A stretch of 64,000 nt of DNA, from NCBI GenBank assembly GCA_017654935.2, contig CM065711.1, positions 28,299,911 through 28,363,910 of the forward strand, in the 5' to 3' direction. Of this stretch, positions 32,790 to 42,464 are shown piece after piece; position 1 is the stretch's first letter; every line of letters starts with the position of its first letter. Source of the stretch: Phymorhynchus buccinoides. Its lineage: Eukaryota > Mollusca > Gastropoda > Neogastropoda > Raphitomidae. A model generated the notes under the pieces. That model ran no database searches. It saw only the letters and a program-made list of their open reading frames with translations, and was not told the DNA's origin. The translations under genes were made by a program, and so were the position numbers.

Positions 32790-33130
32790 TTCAGAATGAG
32801 AAAAGTCCCCGTGGGGATACCGGGGGGGTCTTTTTCGTAAAAATAGTTCCCCCACCTTCTGGAAGTTCTGTGCTTGCAACTTCCTCTAATCTGCCACTCT
32901 CTTTGACTCTGCCTTTTCCCTTTGCTTTCTATCATCTACTGTCTTTCTGACTTATTAGCCCATTCTCCTGCCTTTTCCAAAAAAATCTTCCAAATATGTT
33001 TCTCCTTTGAGCTCCTCCGAAATCGGAATGTGTCAGCTGTACGCAGCGGGGAGACCAATGAAAACTGAAAACCGGACACATATGTATCTTACCCATTATG
33101 GCCATATGGCCTGGGAACGCTGAAGAGGAA
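32790..33130 (-). repeat. Repeat family F, copy 3
   Basis: Same order of blocks as copy 2: AACTTCCTCTAATCTGCCAC, CTTTGACTCTGCCTTTTCCC, GACTTATTAGCCCATTCTCC and CCATATGGCCTGGGAACGC. Confidence 0.75.
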
Positions 33131-33139
33131 GAAGAAGGA

Positions 33140-33915
33140 GAAAACAAAAAGGTGGAATTTTTTATTTTAAATTAAGTCTCTATCGACCATCGACTATTAC
33201 TAAACAAAATACTACATGCATTTCTCAATACAAATAGCTATGTAAGAAAAGGAAATTTATGTCTGTCTACTCGTTATAAAATGTCTTAATTTTAGTGCTT
33301 CTGAAATTAATTTTGAAATTGCTTTTATTGTATTTTCATTATCAGATAGTAGATAAGCGGAAAGCTCACTTTGTCCTGCTGTTTCCAAATTGAAAAACGT
33401 ATATTTTTTACGAAGTTCATTAAATGAGCTACACTGAAACAGAAAATGTATTTCTGATTTTAAAAAAAGACACAAAACACCAATTCTTTCAAGCTTTTTA
33501 TTATCTCTTCATCAGGAAGATGAGTTTAAAACTGACATGAGATACAAAGGTACAGATAAAAAGCTTAAAAGAAAAGCAGGGGTGAGCACAAGTTCTATAT
33601 TATTTCATGACAAGAAAAATAGAAAAAAGAAAAATAGGAGACAAATCAAAGTAGTAGGAAGAAAGGAAAGATAAATAAGATGGCAAAGCCACACAAGCGC
33701 ACCCCCAGTTCAAGGTCATAAAAATTCAGATTCAAACTGGAAGCGCGCCTGCGAGCCCTTGCTTGATTAAGAGCCTGCCCACCCCTACAGATATTGGAGC
33801 ACGAGAAAAGGAAAGTGCACAATGTAAGAGTAGTATTTGGCACATGCCTACATCTAACTAAAATTTTAAAAAATGTACAACATTACTGAGAGACACCAAT
33901 ATTTCAACCAATATC
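33140..33915. other. RPL7 intron 4 stretch, no feature called
   Basis: The minus-strand frame 33257-33475 (FKSEIHFLFQCSSFNELRKK) resembles the C-terminal RNase H-distal region seen in some LINE proteins, but the evidence is too thin to call. Otherwise unremarkable. Confidence 0.3.
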
Positions 33916-33918
33916 GTC

Positions 33919-34186
33919 AGACCTGCCTACCCCCAATTTCTTTTTTACATACTCGCAAGAAATAAAATTCCGTACTTTTTCTCAAAATTACGTATTTTGC
34001 AAGGAGACCCAAAAACGGAACAATACAGAACATTAAACCGCCATGCGAAATGACGAAAAACACTCGATTTTGACCGATCTTAGAAGACCTTAAGTTCAAA
34101 TTTTTGCCGTATTAATTTTCCATTTACCGTACTGGGGCTCAAAATCGTGTACAAAATACGGAAAAATCATATGGGTAGGCAGGTCT
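33919..34186. mobile_element. hAT-type MITE (AGACCTGCCTACCCC ends)
   Basis: Inverted ends AGACCTGCCTACCCCCAATT and ATGGGTAGGCAGGTCT. Flanks ATATCGTC / GTATCATT agree only partly with an 8-bp duplication. 268 bp. Confidence 0.78.
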
Positions 34187-34602
34187 GTATCATTTTGTCC
34201 GTGAAAAATGAATTCTATTTAGTATTTTATATAGTTATGTGATTTGATGCTTTTATATTATCCACATAAATGTGTGAAAATGTATTTCATCGTCTAAAAC
34301 GGAACCCTACAAAGGACATGGAGATTCTGTGGATATCTCAGACTGAAACCATCGCTTATTTACGTTGAAACCAAGAGTGCGTAATCTGAATCTAGCATAA
34401 TTAGCGAGAGAGAGAGAGAGATTGAGTCATTTCAATTGCTTTTTTTTTCTTTCACATCACTCTTCAGTCATCATAAAAAAGGCTTTGTAAGCACAAAAAC
34501 TCGCATGCTCTTTTTGTTGTTTTGTTTTGGTTTTATTTGTGGTAGCTATATTTTGAATGAGCTGGTTTCCGCTTTATTCAAATACATGCATAGCCCCTTG
34601 AC

Positions 34603-34678
34603 AACCAAGCTCAGAAGTACCATTTGCAATCACAAGGCGTCATACGAACGAGACTACGTGTCTCATCATAGCTTGGTA
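34603..34678 (-). ncRNA. Intronic box C/D snoRNA copy D (most diverged, covarying stem)
   Basis: C box ATGATGA (34669-34663), guide AGTCTCGTTCGT then ATGA, C'-like GTGATTG, D box CTGA (34614-34611). Terminal stem ACCAAGC / GCTTGGT: the outer G-C pair of the other copies is replaced by A-T on both sides, a compensatory change that supports a selected RNA stem. The interior between guide and C' has diverged, while boxes and guide are kept. Confidence 0.88.
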
Positions 34679-34827
34679 TAAAAAAAGCTTTTGGAAAAGC
34701 ACTGCTAAATAAATGATCCTTCCTATATAATAATTTGCCTTGCAATTGTCATTCTTTATGCGCATTAACTTCGAACTGAATAGGCTTTACAACTATGTGG
34801 CATAGCAAAGTTATTTGTCATCTGTTG

Positions 34828-35000
34828 TCTTACCCTGGCTTAAAGACTCCAGGGATGATCCCAACAGCCGAAGCACTTGAACACTATGGTACAAATGCAC
34901 CAGTTAGGGATGAGAACATTACGTGTGTGACCGTTTTTGATTACCCCGCCATGTGGGTAGCCACACTCCGACTTCGGAGGAGTATAGCAGTGATATTATG
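34828..35000 (+). repeat. R150 interspersed repeat
   Basis: CCTGGCTTAAAGACTCCAGG, ATGATCCCAACAGCCGAAGC, GGGATGAGAACATTACGTGT and TGACCGTTTTTGATTACCCC. Other copies at 19005, 50738 and 62765 (two). Short ORFs across it are repeat-derived. Confidence 0.8.
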
Positions 35001-35084
35001 CAATACATGCTTGGGGGGACAGTTTCAGGAACATGAAAGTCTAAATAATGGCCTTGTTCAGCTTTACACACACGTCTCTCTCTC

Positions 35085-35595
35085 TCTGTCAGACCTACCC
35101 CCAAGTGATGTAGGGCTCTGCAATCTTCAGCATGTTGAGCGTGGCCTTGTTCAGCTTCACAAACACCTCTCTCTCTCTCTGTAAGACCTACCCCCAAGTG
35201 ATGTAGGGCTCTGCAATTTTCAGCATGTTCAGCTTCACACACACCTCTCTCTCTCTGTGTAAGACCTACCCCCAAGTGATGTAGGGCTCTGCAATCTTCA
35301 GCATGTTGAGCGTGGCCTTCTTCAGCTTCACACACACCTCTCTCTCTCTGTCAGACCTACCCCCAACTGATGTAGGGCTCTGCAATTTTCAGCATGTTCA
35401 GCTTCACACACACCTCTCTCTCTCTCTCTGTGAGACCTACCCCCAAGTGGTAGGGCTCTGCAATTTTCAGCATGTTGAGCGTCGCCTTGTTCAGCTTCAC
35501 ACACACCTCTCTCTCTCTGTCAGACCTACCCCCAACTGATGTAGGGCTCTGCAATTTTCAGCATGTTCAGCGTGGCCTTGTTCAGCTTCACACAC
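35085..35595 (-). pseudogene. Six truncated RPL7 exon 4 copies (donor side)
   Basis: Units of about 80-95 bp. Each reads on the minus strand AAGCTGAACAAGGC..., AACATGCTGAA, TTGCAGAGCCCTACATCA, CTTGGGG|GTAGGTCT, then (GA)n and (TG)n running straight into the next AAGCTGAAC. They lie downstream of the genuine exon 4. Some lack the middle 15 bases. Donor GTAGGT is kept in all; none has an acceptor other than the AG-rich microsatellite. Confidence 0.94.
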
Positions 35596-35622
35596 ACCTC
35601 TCTCTCTCTCTGTGAGACCTAC

Positions 35623-35760
35623 CCCCAAGTGATGTAGGGCTCTGCAATCTTCAGCATGTTGAGCGTGGCCTTGTTCAGCTTCACAAACACCCCATTGTTG
35701 ATCTGACGCAGGCGGAACAGCTGCAGGACCTTGCGGGGTCTGGGGTGAACTCCGTTGATA
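35623..35760 (-). CDS. RPL7: RPL7 exon 4
   Basis: Acceptor CTGTGTGCAG before 35760, donor GTAGGT after 35623. 138 nt encode residues about 97-143: [20 protein letters not shown] then [20 protein letters not shown] and PYITWG. RKVLQLxRLRQIxNGxFVKLNKA and MLxIxEPYIxWG are the conserved L30 core of eukaryotic L7. Confidence 0.96.
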
Positions 35761-35769
35761 CTGCACACA

Positions 35770-36115
35770 GTCGGTTTAGTTCTCATCTTACTCTCTACTA
35801 TCGACTACAGTTCACGCACACACACACATACACATATCACGCACAAAGTCATTAAAACAAAAGATGTAAAAAAAAGTTATGAAATCACCACAATTACATC
35901 ATTTAGTATGTAAACACACACACACAATACATAAAATCATGAAAAAAATATATTTAAAAAATGTAAATAAAGTTATGGAATCGCCACAATTACATGGGTG
36001 CTACTGGGAAATTTAACAAATCCTGCAAAGGGGGCGGCCCTGGCGAAGTGCATGAGCAGCGCACACACATTTACTGCTCTTTTTTTCACCCCTCTAAACT
36101 AGTACAAGTGCTATA
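35770..36115. other. RPL7 intron 3, microsatellites and TIR-element fragment
   Basis: (CA)n-rich 35815-35830 and 35915-35930. 35985-36050 matches the interior of the TGTGACCCAGC element (ACATGGGTGCT.CTGGGAAAT, AATCCTGCAA), whose other part lies beyond the hAT insertion at 36755-36860. Confidence 0.55.
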
Positions 36116-36118
36116 CTC

Positions 36119-36685
36119 AGACATGCCTACCCCAAAATTTGCTTTCAGGGACAATGAAGACAGAAATCAGGGACAAATCCGTGAAATCAGGGACAGGAGA
36201 GGTCAGGTCAAGATAGAAACAGCATGCTTATCCGACTTAATGTGACGCCTAGTCATCTCTCCCGCCAGATTTCACCGAGAAATCGCACACAGAATGCAAA
36301 CGAAACTCCTTTTTTTACCTTGTTTTAGACAAGGCCACTTTTCCGTGAACTCTTTCTTGAAAACACACACGCGCTTCACGGCCGTTTTCTTCTTCTTTTC
36401 ACACTTGTCTGATCCGTGATCCCAATCAGAATCCGACTCTGTGTCGGCAGGTGCTCTCTTCGACACCATGTTGCCTTCAACTCGGAAGTGAAAGAGAGGC
36501 TATCTTCTTCGCGCATGCGCATTCCGTCTAGCAGACGATAACGATTCCTGGCTCAGTTCTTCTCTAATCGTACGGCACGATGGAACGGCTTTTCGATTCC
36601 CCCTTCTTTTTTTTCCCGGGACAGTCACTTCTAAAATCAACTTTCCGGGACAAATCCCGGATGTACAGGGACAGTAGGCATGTCT
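36119..36685 (-). mobile_element. Decayed hAT element with BED-type zinc-finger remnant
   Basis: Inverted ends AGACATGCCTACCCC ... AGTAGGCATGTCT; flanks CTATACTC / ATATACTC (7 of 8). On the minus strand, a frame starting ATG at 36469 encodes a charged leader, then KEFTEKWPCLKQGKKRSFVC and ILC. Two frame changes later come DFSVKSGGRDD and RRHIKSDKHA, which together give the C-x2-C...H-x4-H spacing of a BED finger found in hAT-type transposases. The reading frame is broken, so no protein is expected. It links the MITE family to a hAT parent. Confidence 0.8.
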
Positions 36686-37264
36686 ATATACTCCTTCGAA
36701 TCTAGCAAATGCTTACATAGGCACTTTTTATTATTGTACAAGTTTGTGTGTGTGTGTGTGTAAGAAAATCGCTGTTTCTTAAATTCTCATAATCCGGCGA
36801 CGCCGGCTGTAGGCAATTACAAAATCCTGCAATTCAGGACATGCTGAATTAGATCATACATGGAGGTAATTATCTATGCACAAAAGAGCTTGTTTAACTT
36901 TTGAGTGCCTTTTTCTTTGTCAACAGATTCTCTACCTTTCACACGAAGAAATGTGAATATCATCTTTTCAAATGCCTGTCAAACTTTTTCTGTATTAAAA
37001 AAAAAAGGTTTATGAGTATCGATTTTAAAAGAAAAAAGGGCGGGGTGTGTGGGTGGGGTGGGGGAGGGCACCTACAAAAAAAGAGTATTAGTTTACAAGT
37101 ATTAGTCCAAGCATTTTGGGGAAAGTAAAGTTTAAGATAATTCCACCCTGACATTATACACTGCTTTCATTCCAAACGGAGATATCACATACAGCAACAA
37201 CACGACTGCTCTCAGCCTCGCGTGAACATCAAGATTTAAAGCAATAAATATAGCATAAAGAGAC

Positions 37265-37445
37265 ATGAATATGTGTCCATCTCGATAACTTCCAGCAGCA
37301 CAGAAGCAGCTGAGGGAAGGAATAGGAGTGGAGGTTCACTGTGGCAAGGTAAGAAATTGGACCTGTCTACGGCACAAGACGGGCACAGAGTGTGGCTTGC
37401 CAGCATGCTTCTACATCCAAAGCTTTTGCAGTACACTTACAGACA
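37265..37445 (-). repeat. Intron 3 repeat, copy 1 of 3
   Basis: Shares about 180 bp with 37935-38110 and 38850-38985. The complement starts TGCAAAAGCTTTGGATG and contains TGGCAAG...CTTGCCA, a 7-bp stem enclosing about 50 nt, then CTCAGCTGCTGC and GATGGACACAT. All three copies keep orientation and lie within one intron. A structured RNA is possible; a local duplication or transposon is equally possible. Confidence 0.7.
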
Positions 37446-37499
37446 AAATAAAATTTAAAAAATACAAAGAAAAAGTTGCACCCGAAGATACATTGTAAA

Positions 37500-37700
37500 A
37501 AATACCCTTGAAAAAAATAACATTAACCACTTCACTGCGAAGAAATAATCAATTTTCTAATTATAAAATTTAAAAGGCCTCTTGGGCTCAATCTGATAAA
37601 ATGGTCTAAAGATATATTAACCCCTGCACTGCCAAAGAAAAACTGAGAAATTGTCAAATTTCTTATTATAAAATTTAAGAGGCCTCTTAGGCTCAATCTG
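37500..37700. repeat. Two diverged direct copies of a ~100-bp segment
   Basis: CACTGC.AA(G)AAA..., TTATAAAATTTAA.AGGCCTCTT and GGCTCAATCTGA occur twice here and a third time at 38210-38275, so the intron 3 repeat and this segment were duplicated together. Confidence 0.65.
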
Positions 37701-37708
37701 AAAAATGC

Positions 37709-37915
37709 AGACCTGCTTACCCTGAAATTAGCTTCAGGTATTCAGAATCCAAAATAAGTGTATTTTTTACAAAATATGAGTACTCCAACAGGAAAGTTTC
37801 CACAACAGAATGTAAACATACATACATTTTTGTTAATAAATAATGTTGAAATACTGTGTCAAAAGTATCATCCATTTAAATTTACAACTTTTGTTAAAAA
37901 ATATTAGAAGCCCTC
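37709..37915. mobile_element. hAT-family fragment (one end only)
   Basis: AGACCTGCTTACCCTGAAAT at 37709 matches the hAT terminal sequence. No matching right terminus is found. Confidence 0.5.
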
Positions 37916-37934
37916 AGTCCCAACAACTGGAGAT

Positions 37935-38110
37935 GTAATTGTAATGTGTCCATCTCGATAACTTCCCGCAGCACAGCAGCAGCTGAGGGAAGGAATAGGA
38001 GTGGAGGTTCACTGTGGCAAGGTAAGAAATTGGACCTGTCTACGGCACAAGACGGGCACAGAGTGTGGCTTGCCAGCATGCTTCTACATCCAAAGCTTTT
38101 GCATTACACT
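37935..38110 (-). repeat. Intron 3 repeat, copy 2 of 3
   Basis: Nearly identical to copy 1, with one additional CAG change and the same 7-bp TGGCAAG / CTTGCCA stem. Confidence 0.7.
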
Positions 38111-38387
38111 TACAGGCGAAATAAAATTAAAAAAAATACAAATAAAAAGTTGTACTCATAGATACATCGCAAAAAATATCCTTGAAAAAAAATAACCTTA
38201 ACTACAAAAACAGAAATCGATTTTCTTATCATAAAATCTAAAAGAGGCCTCTTAGGCTCAATCTAATAAAATGGTGTAAAGATATATATTTCCCGACTTT
38301 TCTAAAACAAATAACATCACTAGGGGCTATGACATAATAAAACAAAAGTTATGACATCACACACACACCCTAGTAGACCCGGGCCTG

Positions 38388-38408
38388 GGGGGGGGGGGGG
38401 GGGGGGGA
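38388..38408. repeat. Poly-G tract
   Basis: About 20 consecutive G. A likely quadruplex former and a sequencing-error hotspot. Confidence 0.9.
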
Positions 38409-38849
38409 GGTGGTTAAGAAGGCAACCAATTTCACACAAACAAATCGCCGTCCGCATGCAAAAGAGACGTAACTCAAAATTGGTCACCTTCGATGTGTTG
38501 GACTTACCAGTTGATCTAGACAAGCTGCATCATCTAACAAAGCTGTAAAACAACAATTTGCAAAGAAAAAACACTGATGGTGACGCTAAAGGAACAAAAA
38601 ATGACGTTATGTGGCCCGAAATGACCAAAATATTGAATTTTCCATTCCTCATGTGAAGTGACGTCATTCGACTTGCGTCTGTATTGCATGCGGGCGGCGA
38701 CATGTCAAATTCATGCATGCAACGCGACACCACAAAAGATGTGACAGATATAAAAATGTTCTAAAAATGAACAGTGACTGGGGGGGTGAATTAAAAAATA
38801 TATCAGAACCCCCCCACAGTCCCAACAAGACGCTGGAAATGTAATTGTA

Positions 38850-38985
38850 ATGTGTCCATCTCAATAACTTCCAGCAGCACAGCAGCAGCTGAGGGAAGGA
38901 ATAGGAGTGGAGGTTCACTGTGGCAAGGTAAGAAATTGGACCTGTCTACGGCACAAGACGGGCACAGAGTGTGGCTTGCCATTTT
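38850..38985 (-). repeat. Intron 3 repeat, copy 3 of 3
   Basis: Homology to copies 1 and 2 ends exactly at the base of the TGGCAAG stem (38978-38984), which suggests the stem marks a functional or mechanistic boundary. Immediately beyond it is a piece of exon 3. Confidence 0.7.
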
Positions 38986-38994
38986 TGGTTTGAT

Positions 38995-39048
38995 GAAATT
39001 CTGAGCACAAAGGCCAGTTAGGGTAGTCCCCATGTTTCCCGGGCCTGA
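38995..39048 (-). pseudogene. Degenerate copy of the RPL7 exon 3 3' end
   Basis: The segment TTCTGAGCACAAAGGCCAGT then GTAGTCCCCATG matches TTCTGAGCACGAAGGCCAGT and GTAGTTCCCATG of exon 3 (39419-39480), with the middle deleted. No splice donor remains. Confidence 0.8.
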
Positions 39049-39074
39049 ATATTATCGTTAATTAAATAATTATA

Positions 39075-39172
39075 CAGCGGATCCTCCCCGATAAGACCTT
39101 GAAAAATAATCCAAAATAAGGTCTTAAGTGAGAGGGAGTTGTAATAGGGAGGTAATTATAATACTTACAAAG
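39075..39172. mobile_element. Degraded Tc1/mariner-type MITE fragment
   Basis: TACAGCGGATCCTCCCCGAT and GGTCTTAAGTGAGAGGG correspond to the left half of 15888-16061. It is truncated by the following GGGTCCC repeat. Confidence 0.6.
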
Positions 39173-39173
39173 C

Positions 39174-39402
39174 AGGGCTCCCAATCGTCCCGCAAAACAA
39201 GGGGTCCCAGGGACTCCTTCACTTACAGTATAGAGGGTCCTAGTGGCGGGATAGAGGGTCCCAGTGGCATTGCAAATGCTAAAAAGAATTTTTCTAGTGC
39301 ATCCATGGGACCCCCTGCACATTCTTTTAGATGGTCCTTTAGAATTATAGTGCTTCATAGACCCCCATATGGGGGTCCCTGGGAGTCCTGAAAAGATAAT
39401 CA
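39174..39402 (-). repeat. GGGTCCC-rich interspersed repeat, copy 2
   Basis: Complement of 6600-6830. Its left end (about 39395) is only some 12 bp from exon 3, so the insertion lies close to the splice donor. Confidence 0.75.
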
Positions 39403-39413
39403 AACCCCCTTAC

Positions 39414-39580
39414 CCGCGGATTCTGAGCACGAAGGCCAGTCTGGGCTGGCCATCCACATAGTAGTTCCCATGCTTCCTGGCCTGGCGCTTCATGCGAAGC
39501 AGGTCGCTCTCCCGCGCCTTGTATTCCCGCGCATACTTCTCGGCCCGCTTGAAGATCACCGCCTTCTTCAGAGACGCTTG
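39414..39580 (-). CDS. RPL7: RPL7 exon 3
   Basis: Acceptor TTTTCCACAG before 39580, donor GTAAGG after 39414. 167 nt encode residues 42-97: QASLKKAVIFKRAEKYAREY, KARESDLLRMKRQARKHGNY and YVDGQPRLAFVLRIRG. The AEKYxxEY...R...ARKxGNxYV and LAFVxRIRG motifs are the conserved rRNA-binding N-terminal helix and first strand of L7. Confidence 0.96.
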
Positions 39581-39599
39581 CTGTGGAAAAGAAGATAAT

Positions 39600-39968
39600 A
39601 ATCATCGTCATCATCAACATCAGAAGCAGGTCGCTCTCTCCTGCGCATACTTCTCGGCACGTTTGAAGATCGCAGTCTTCTTCAGAGACGCTTGCTGTGG
39701 AAAAGAAGATGATAATAATCATCGTCATCATCATCATCAGAAGCAGGTCGCTCTCCTGCGCCTTGTATTCCCGTGCATATTTCTCGGTCTGCTTGAAGAT
39801 CAGTCTTCTTCAGAGACGCTTGCTGTAGAAATTATGATAATAATAATCATTGTAATTATTATCATCATCATCAACATCAGAAGCAGGTCGCTCTCCTGAG
39901 CCTTGTATTCCCACGCATACTTCTCGGCCCGTTTGAAGATCACAGCCTTCTTCAGAGCCACTTGCTGT
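39600..39968 (-). pseudogene. Three truncated RPL7 exon 3 copies (acceptor side)
   Basis: At about 39618-39702, 39741-39822 and 39880-39970. Each has the intron end CTTTTCCACAG (variants) and exon 3 up to GAGAGCGACCTGCTTC, with small internal deletions, and then breaks into TGATG-type (ATG)n / (ATT)n. No donor. Exon text after the acceptor still reads QASLKKT(A/V)IFKRAEKYA in the nearest copy. Confidence 0.93.
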
Positions 39969-39969
39969 G

Positions 39970-41165
39970 GAAAAGATTAAACAACTTTCACACAAAAATT
40001 CAGTTTTAACATAACAAGCACTCTTGGAGGTGGAAAAAAAAAAGGAACAGCAAATCACTAGTTACTTAAACTTTTGTTTACACTTTACAGCAAATGTATA
40101 TTTTGTTCATTTTGTACGTTGCATACACAGAGGTTGCGCTAACGCATGTTTCTTGCGTATTTGACGTGTTTTAAAAATCGCTGACGCATTTTTACGGCGT
40201 TTACGCGTAATCCGTACGCAAAATGACGTCCGCTCAAAATTGCATCTGAGTCTAGATGGTGAATCAGACTTTAGAAGTCCTACGGTCCTTACACGTATAG
40301 TGGTTCTGCTACACCAAACATTGGAACAGACTATAGAAAAGTGCCACTTGCTTTCAGAGGAGGCAAGTATCCCATCCTTTCTCTTTCATTAGTTATCCAG
40401 ATTTCGTCCAGTACTACTGTGACGTAGGCGCAGTGCAGTGTGGCGGGAAAAAATCACTGTAAGCACATTGGGGTGATCAACAGAGCTCGTGTCGACTTTG
40501 AGGATCGCCGAAAATGACTGGTTAGTGAATAAAAATGCATGTTTTTGTTGCTGGTCTTGTTTTCAGTTTTTAGCTTAGATTTATCATTTTGTTCTTTGAC
40601 GCGATTTTTTGCTTCCCTTACGCATTTTTTTGCCCACGTCGCGTAAGCAAAACGCGTTTTCAAAAACACTAGCGCGACCCCTGTGCATAGTTAACACCCT
40701 GCCAACCTCTATCTCCCCCCCCCCCCCTCCCCCTATCTAAAAAAAATTGATGCGTCATAAGGGGTGGGTTGTGTTGCAGTCTCCATCAAGGCGTCTTTTT
40801 CTTCTTTGCTCCAACATCCTCCGTCATCATGTTGACGATTCTAAGGGTTTCCAGCATAACACTTGGAAGAAGGAGCTGCCCAGATGATCAGCTCAAGCTT
40901 CATGGGGTTTTCCTTTATTCAAACTATTTTTTTGCTGAACAAATGATGTGATGGTACTTAACTAGCCTACATTGATCTAGCTAGATATTGATCAGACCTC
41001 AATGAATCAATTCTACAGTGACAGAATAGTTAAGTTTGACTGTGGTCACTTACACTGTTACAGGAAGGAAGGAAGAATCAATCCTTGTTTATCACAGCCA
41101 ATGTAGGCTCTTCATTCAAGAACAATTCAAAAATTGATGTGTCAAATACTGAATGGATGATGGTA
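39970..41165. other. RPL7 intron 2
   Basis: No element with clear ends. Several short AT-rich and ACGCGTTTT-like stretches at 40130-40240 and 40560-40680 appear to be weakly inverted. A C-run lies at 40712-40723. Confidence 0.4.
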
Positions 41166-41170
41166 CCCAC

Positions 41171-41282
41171 CTTCTTTTTGGCCTCAGCAGCTTTGATAGC
41201 CTTGGCTTTGGTCTCAGCTTTCGCCTTCCGCCTCTTCAGGAGGGATTCAGGCACCTTGGGCACCCTCTTTTGAGTCTTTTGT
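41171..41282 (-). CDS. RPL7: RPL7 exon 2
   Basis: Acceptor TTTTTTACAG before 41282, donor GTGGGT after 41171. 112 nt encode residues 4-41, TQKTQKRVPKVPESLLKRRK then a K/A-rich run to AKKK. VPxVPESLLKxRK is the typical start of metazoan L7, and a highly basic N-terminal extension is expected for the family. Confidence 0.95.
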
Positions 41283-41651
41283 CTGTAAAAAACGCGAGTT
41301 CAGACCACCAATGTTACCACAAACATCGACAAAATTGCATCATCGTACAAATATAGCCTTAATTAAAAGATAATCTGCTGGCTGAAATTAGTGAAAACAT
41401 CTCATTTGGATTTAATTTAAACATAAGTGCGCACATAAAGACAGAAGAATCGGCCACGAAAAAACAGCGTGATCAAAAATAGTACGGTGATACATGAAGT
41501 TCAAAATGGGAAGCAATCGTCCCTTTACACAATCCTAACATGTCAGATTAATTCAAGCTATTTATTCCTAATCGAACTATTCTTTTTTTCTCGTTTAAAA
41601 CGTCTACAGAAAACGATGATTGGGGATAAAACTTCGAAGAGGTGTACTAAC

Positions 41652-41662
41652 GTGTCAGCCAT
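41652..41662 (-). CDS. RPL7: RPL7 exon 1 (start codon)
   Basis: ATG GCT GAC AC then donor GTTAGT; encodes MAD and part of T, joining exon 2 in phase. Very short first coding exons are usual for ribosomal protein genes. The whole gene (41684 to 21825) yields 248 residues, the same length as human RPL7, a component of the 60S subunit. The large, transposon-filled introns are unusual for this gene class. Confidence 0.9.
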
Positions 41663-41690
41663 TTCGGCGATACCACAAGAAAAGACCGGA
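41655..41690 (-). promoter_or_regulatory. RPL7: Predicted RPL7 transcription start with 5' TOP motif
   Basis: Minus strand CTTTTCTTGTGG at 41684-41673: a C followed by a pyrimidine run, 22 nt before the ATG. 5' TOP tracts at ribosomal protein mRNA starts place translation under growth/mTOR control (established). The start site is inferred. Confidence 0.75.
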
Positions 41691-41974
41691 AGCGGAAACT
41701 ACTCTCCCAATATTGAGCTCAACTTCCGGTTTTGTTTGAGACCACAAATGTGAATAAAGCCAAAACCTCTTTCTTCTTTATCATGTCTGATCATTATTGA
41801 TATGCATGTATAGTTAATTAGCTATGACTGTTTTTTCTTATTTTCACATTAAGTGACCACAATCAACAGTTTGGTTTTTTATACTGTTATGGTCGAGATC
41901 CGAAGGTCGTATAAAAAATATTTTAAAAAAACCCTCACCCACAGGCAATCATGCAAAAAAAAGCAAAATACTAC

Positions 41975-42178
41975 TTGTGGCGGTGCCATAGCCGATGAGG
42001 TTTAACCGAGGCGTGGTCACCGCTACAGCTATCTGTATTAATTATTTAAAAAATCGGGACTTTACTGGTTTCGTACTGCCTCCGGGCATTGCCTCCAGTA
42101 TTGTTCCAACCATATTTGTATTTACAAATGTCCCATATGTGTCTGATTCAGACCAAGAGGACGTAAAACTCCATTTTC
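41975..42178 (+). repeat. R190 interspersed repeat, copy 3
   Basis: Same blocks as 17994-18190 (GTGGCGGTGCCATAGCC, GGTTTAACCGAGGCGTGGT, GTCCCATATGTGTC). It lies about 290 bp upstream of the predicted RPL7 start. Confidence 0.75.
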
Positions 42179-42432
42179 TCTCTCAGGCAATCATGACCCA
42201 GCCAGCAGTATGACCTAATAAGTCATTAAATCATAAGTTTCTTTGTTGTCCATTGTACAAAAGCACATGTGAAATAAAATAAAAAGCATCAAATTAAAAT
42301 GTTCAAATAATTAAATCGTAAAACAGAATTGCCTCCCTTCATGGAGGAAAAGACACAGGCTCCATAGGCTCCCAGCTACTCTCCCTGTTGAAACCCAACG
42401 TCTTAATTACCACCTGCCCTCTGGCCTTATAG

Positions 42433-42464
<32 letters not shown>

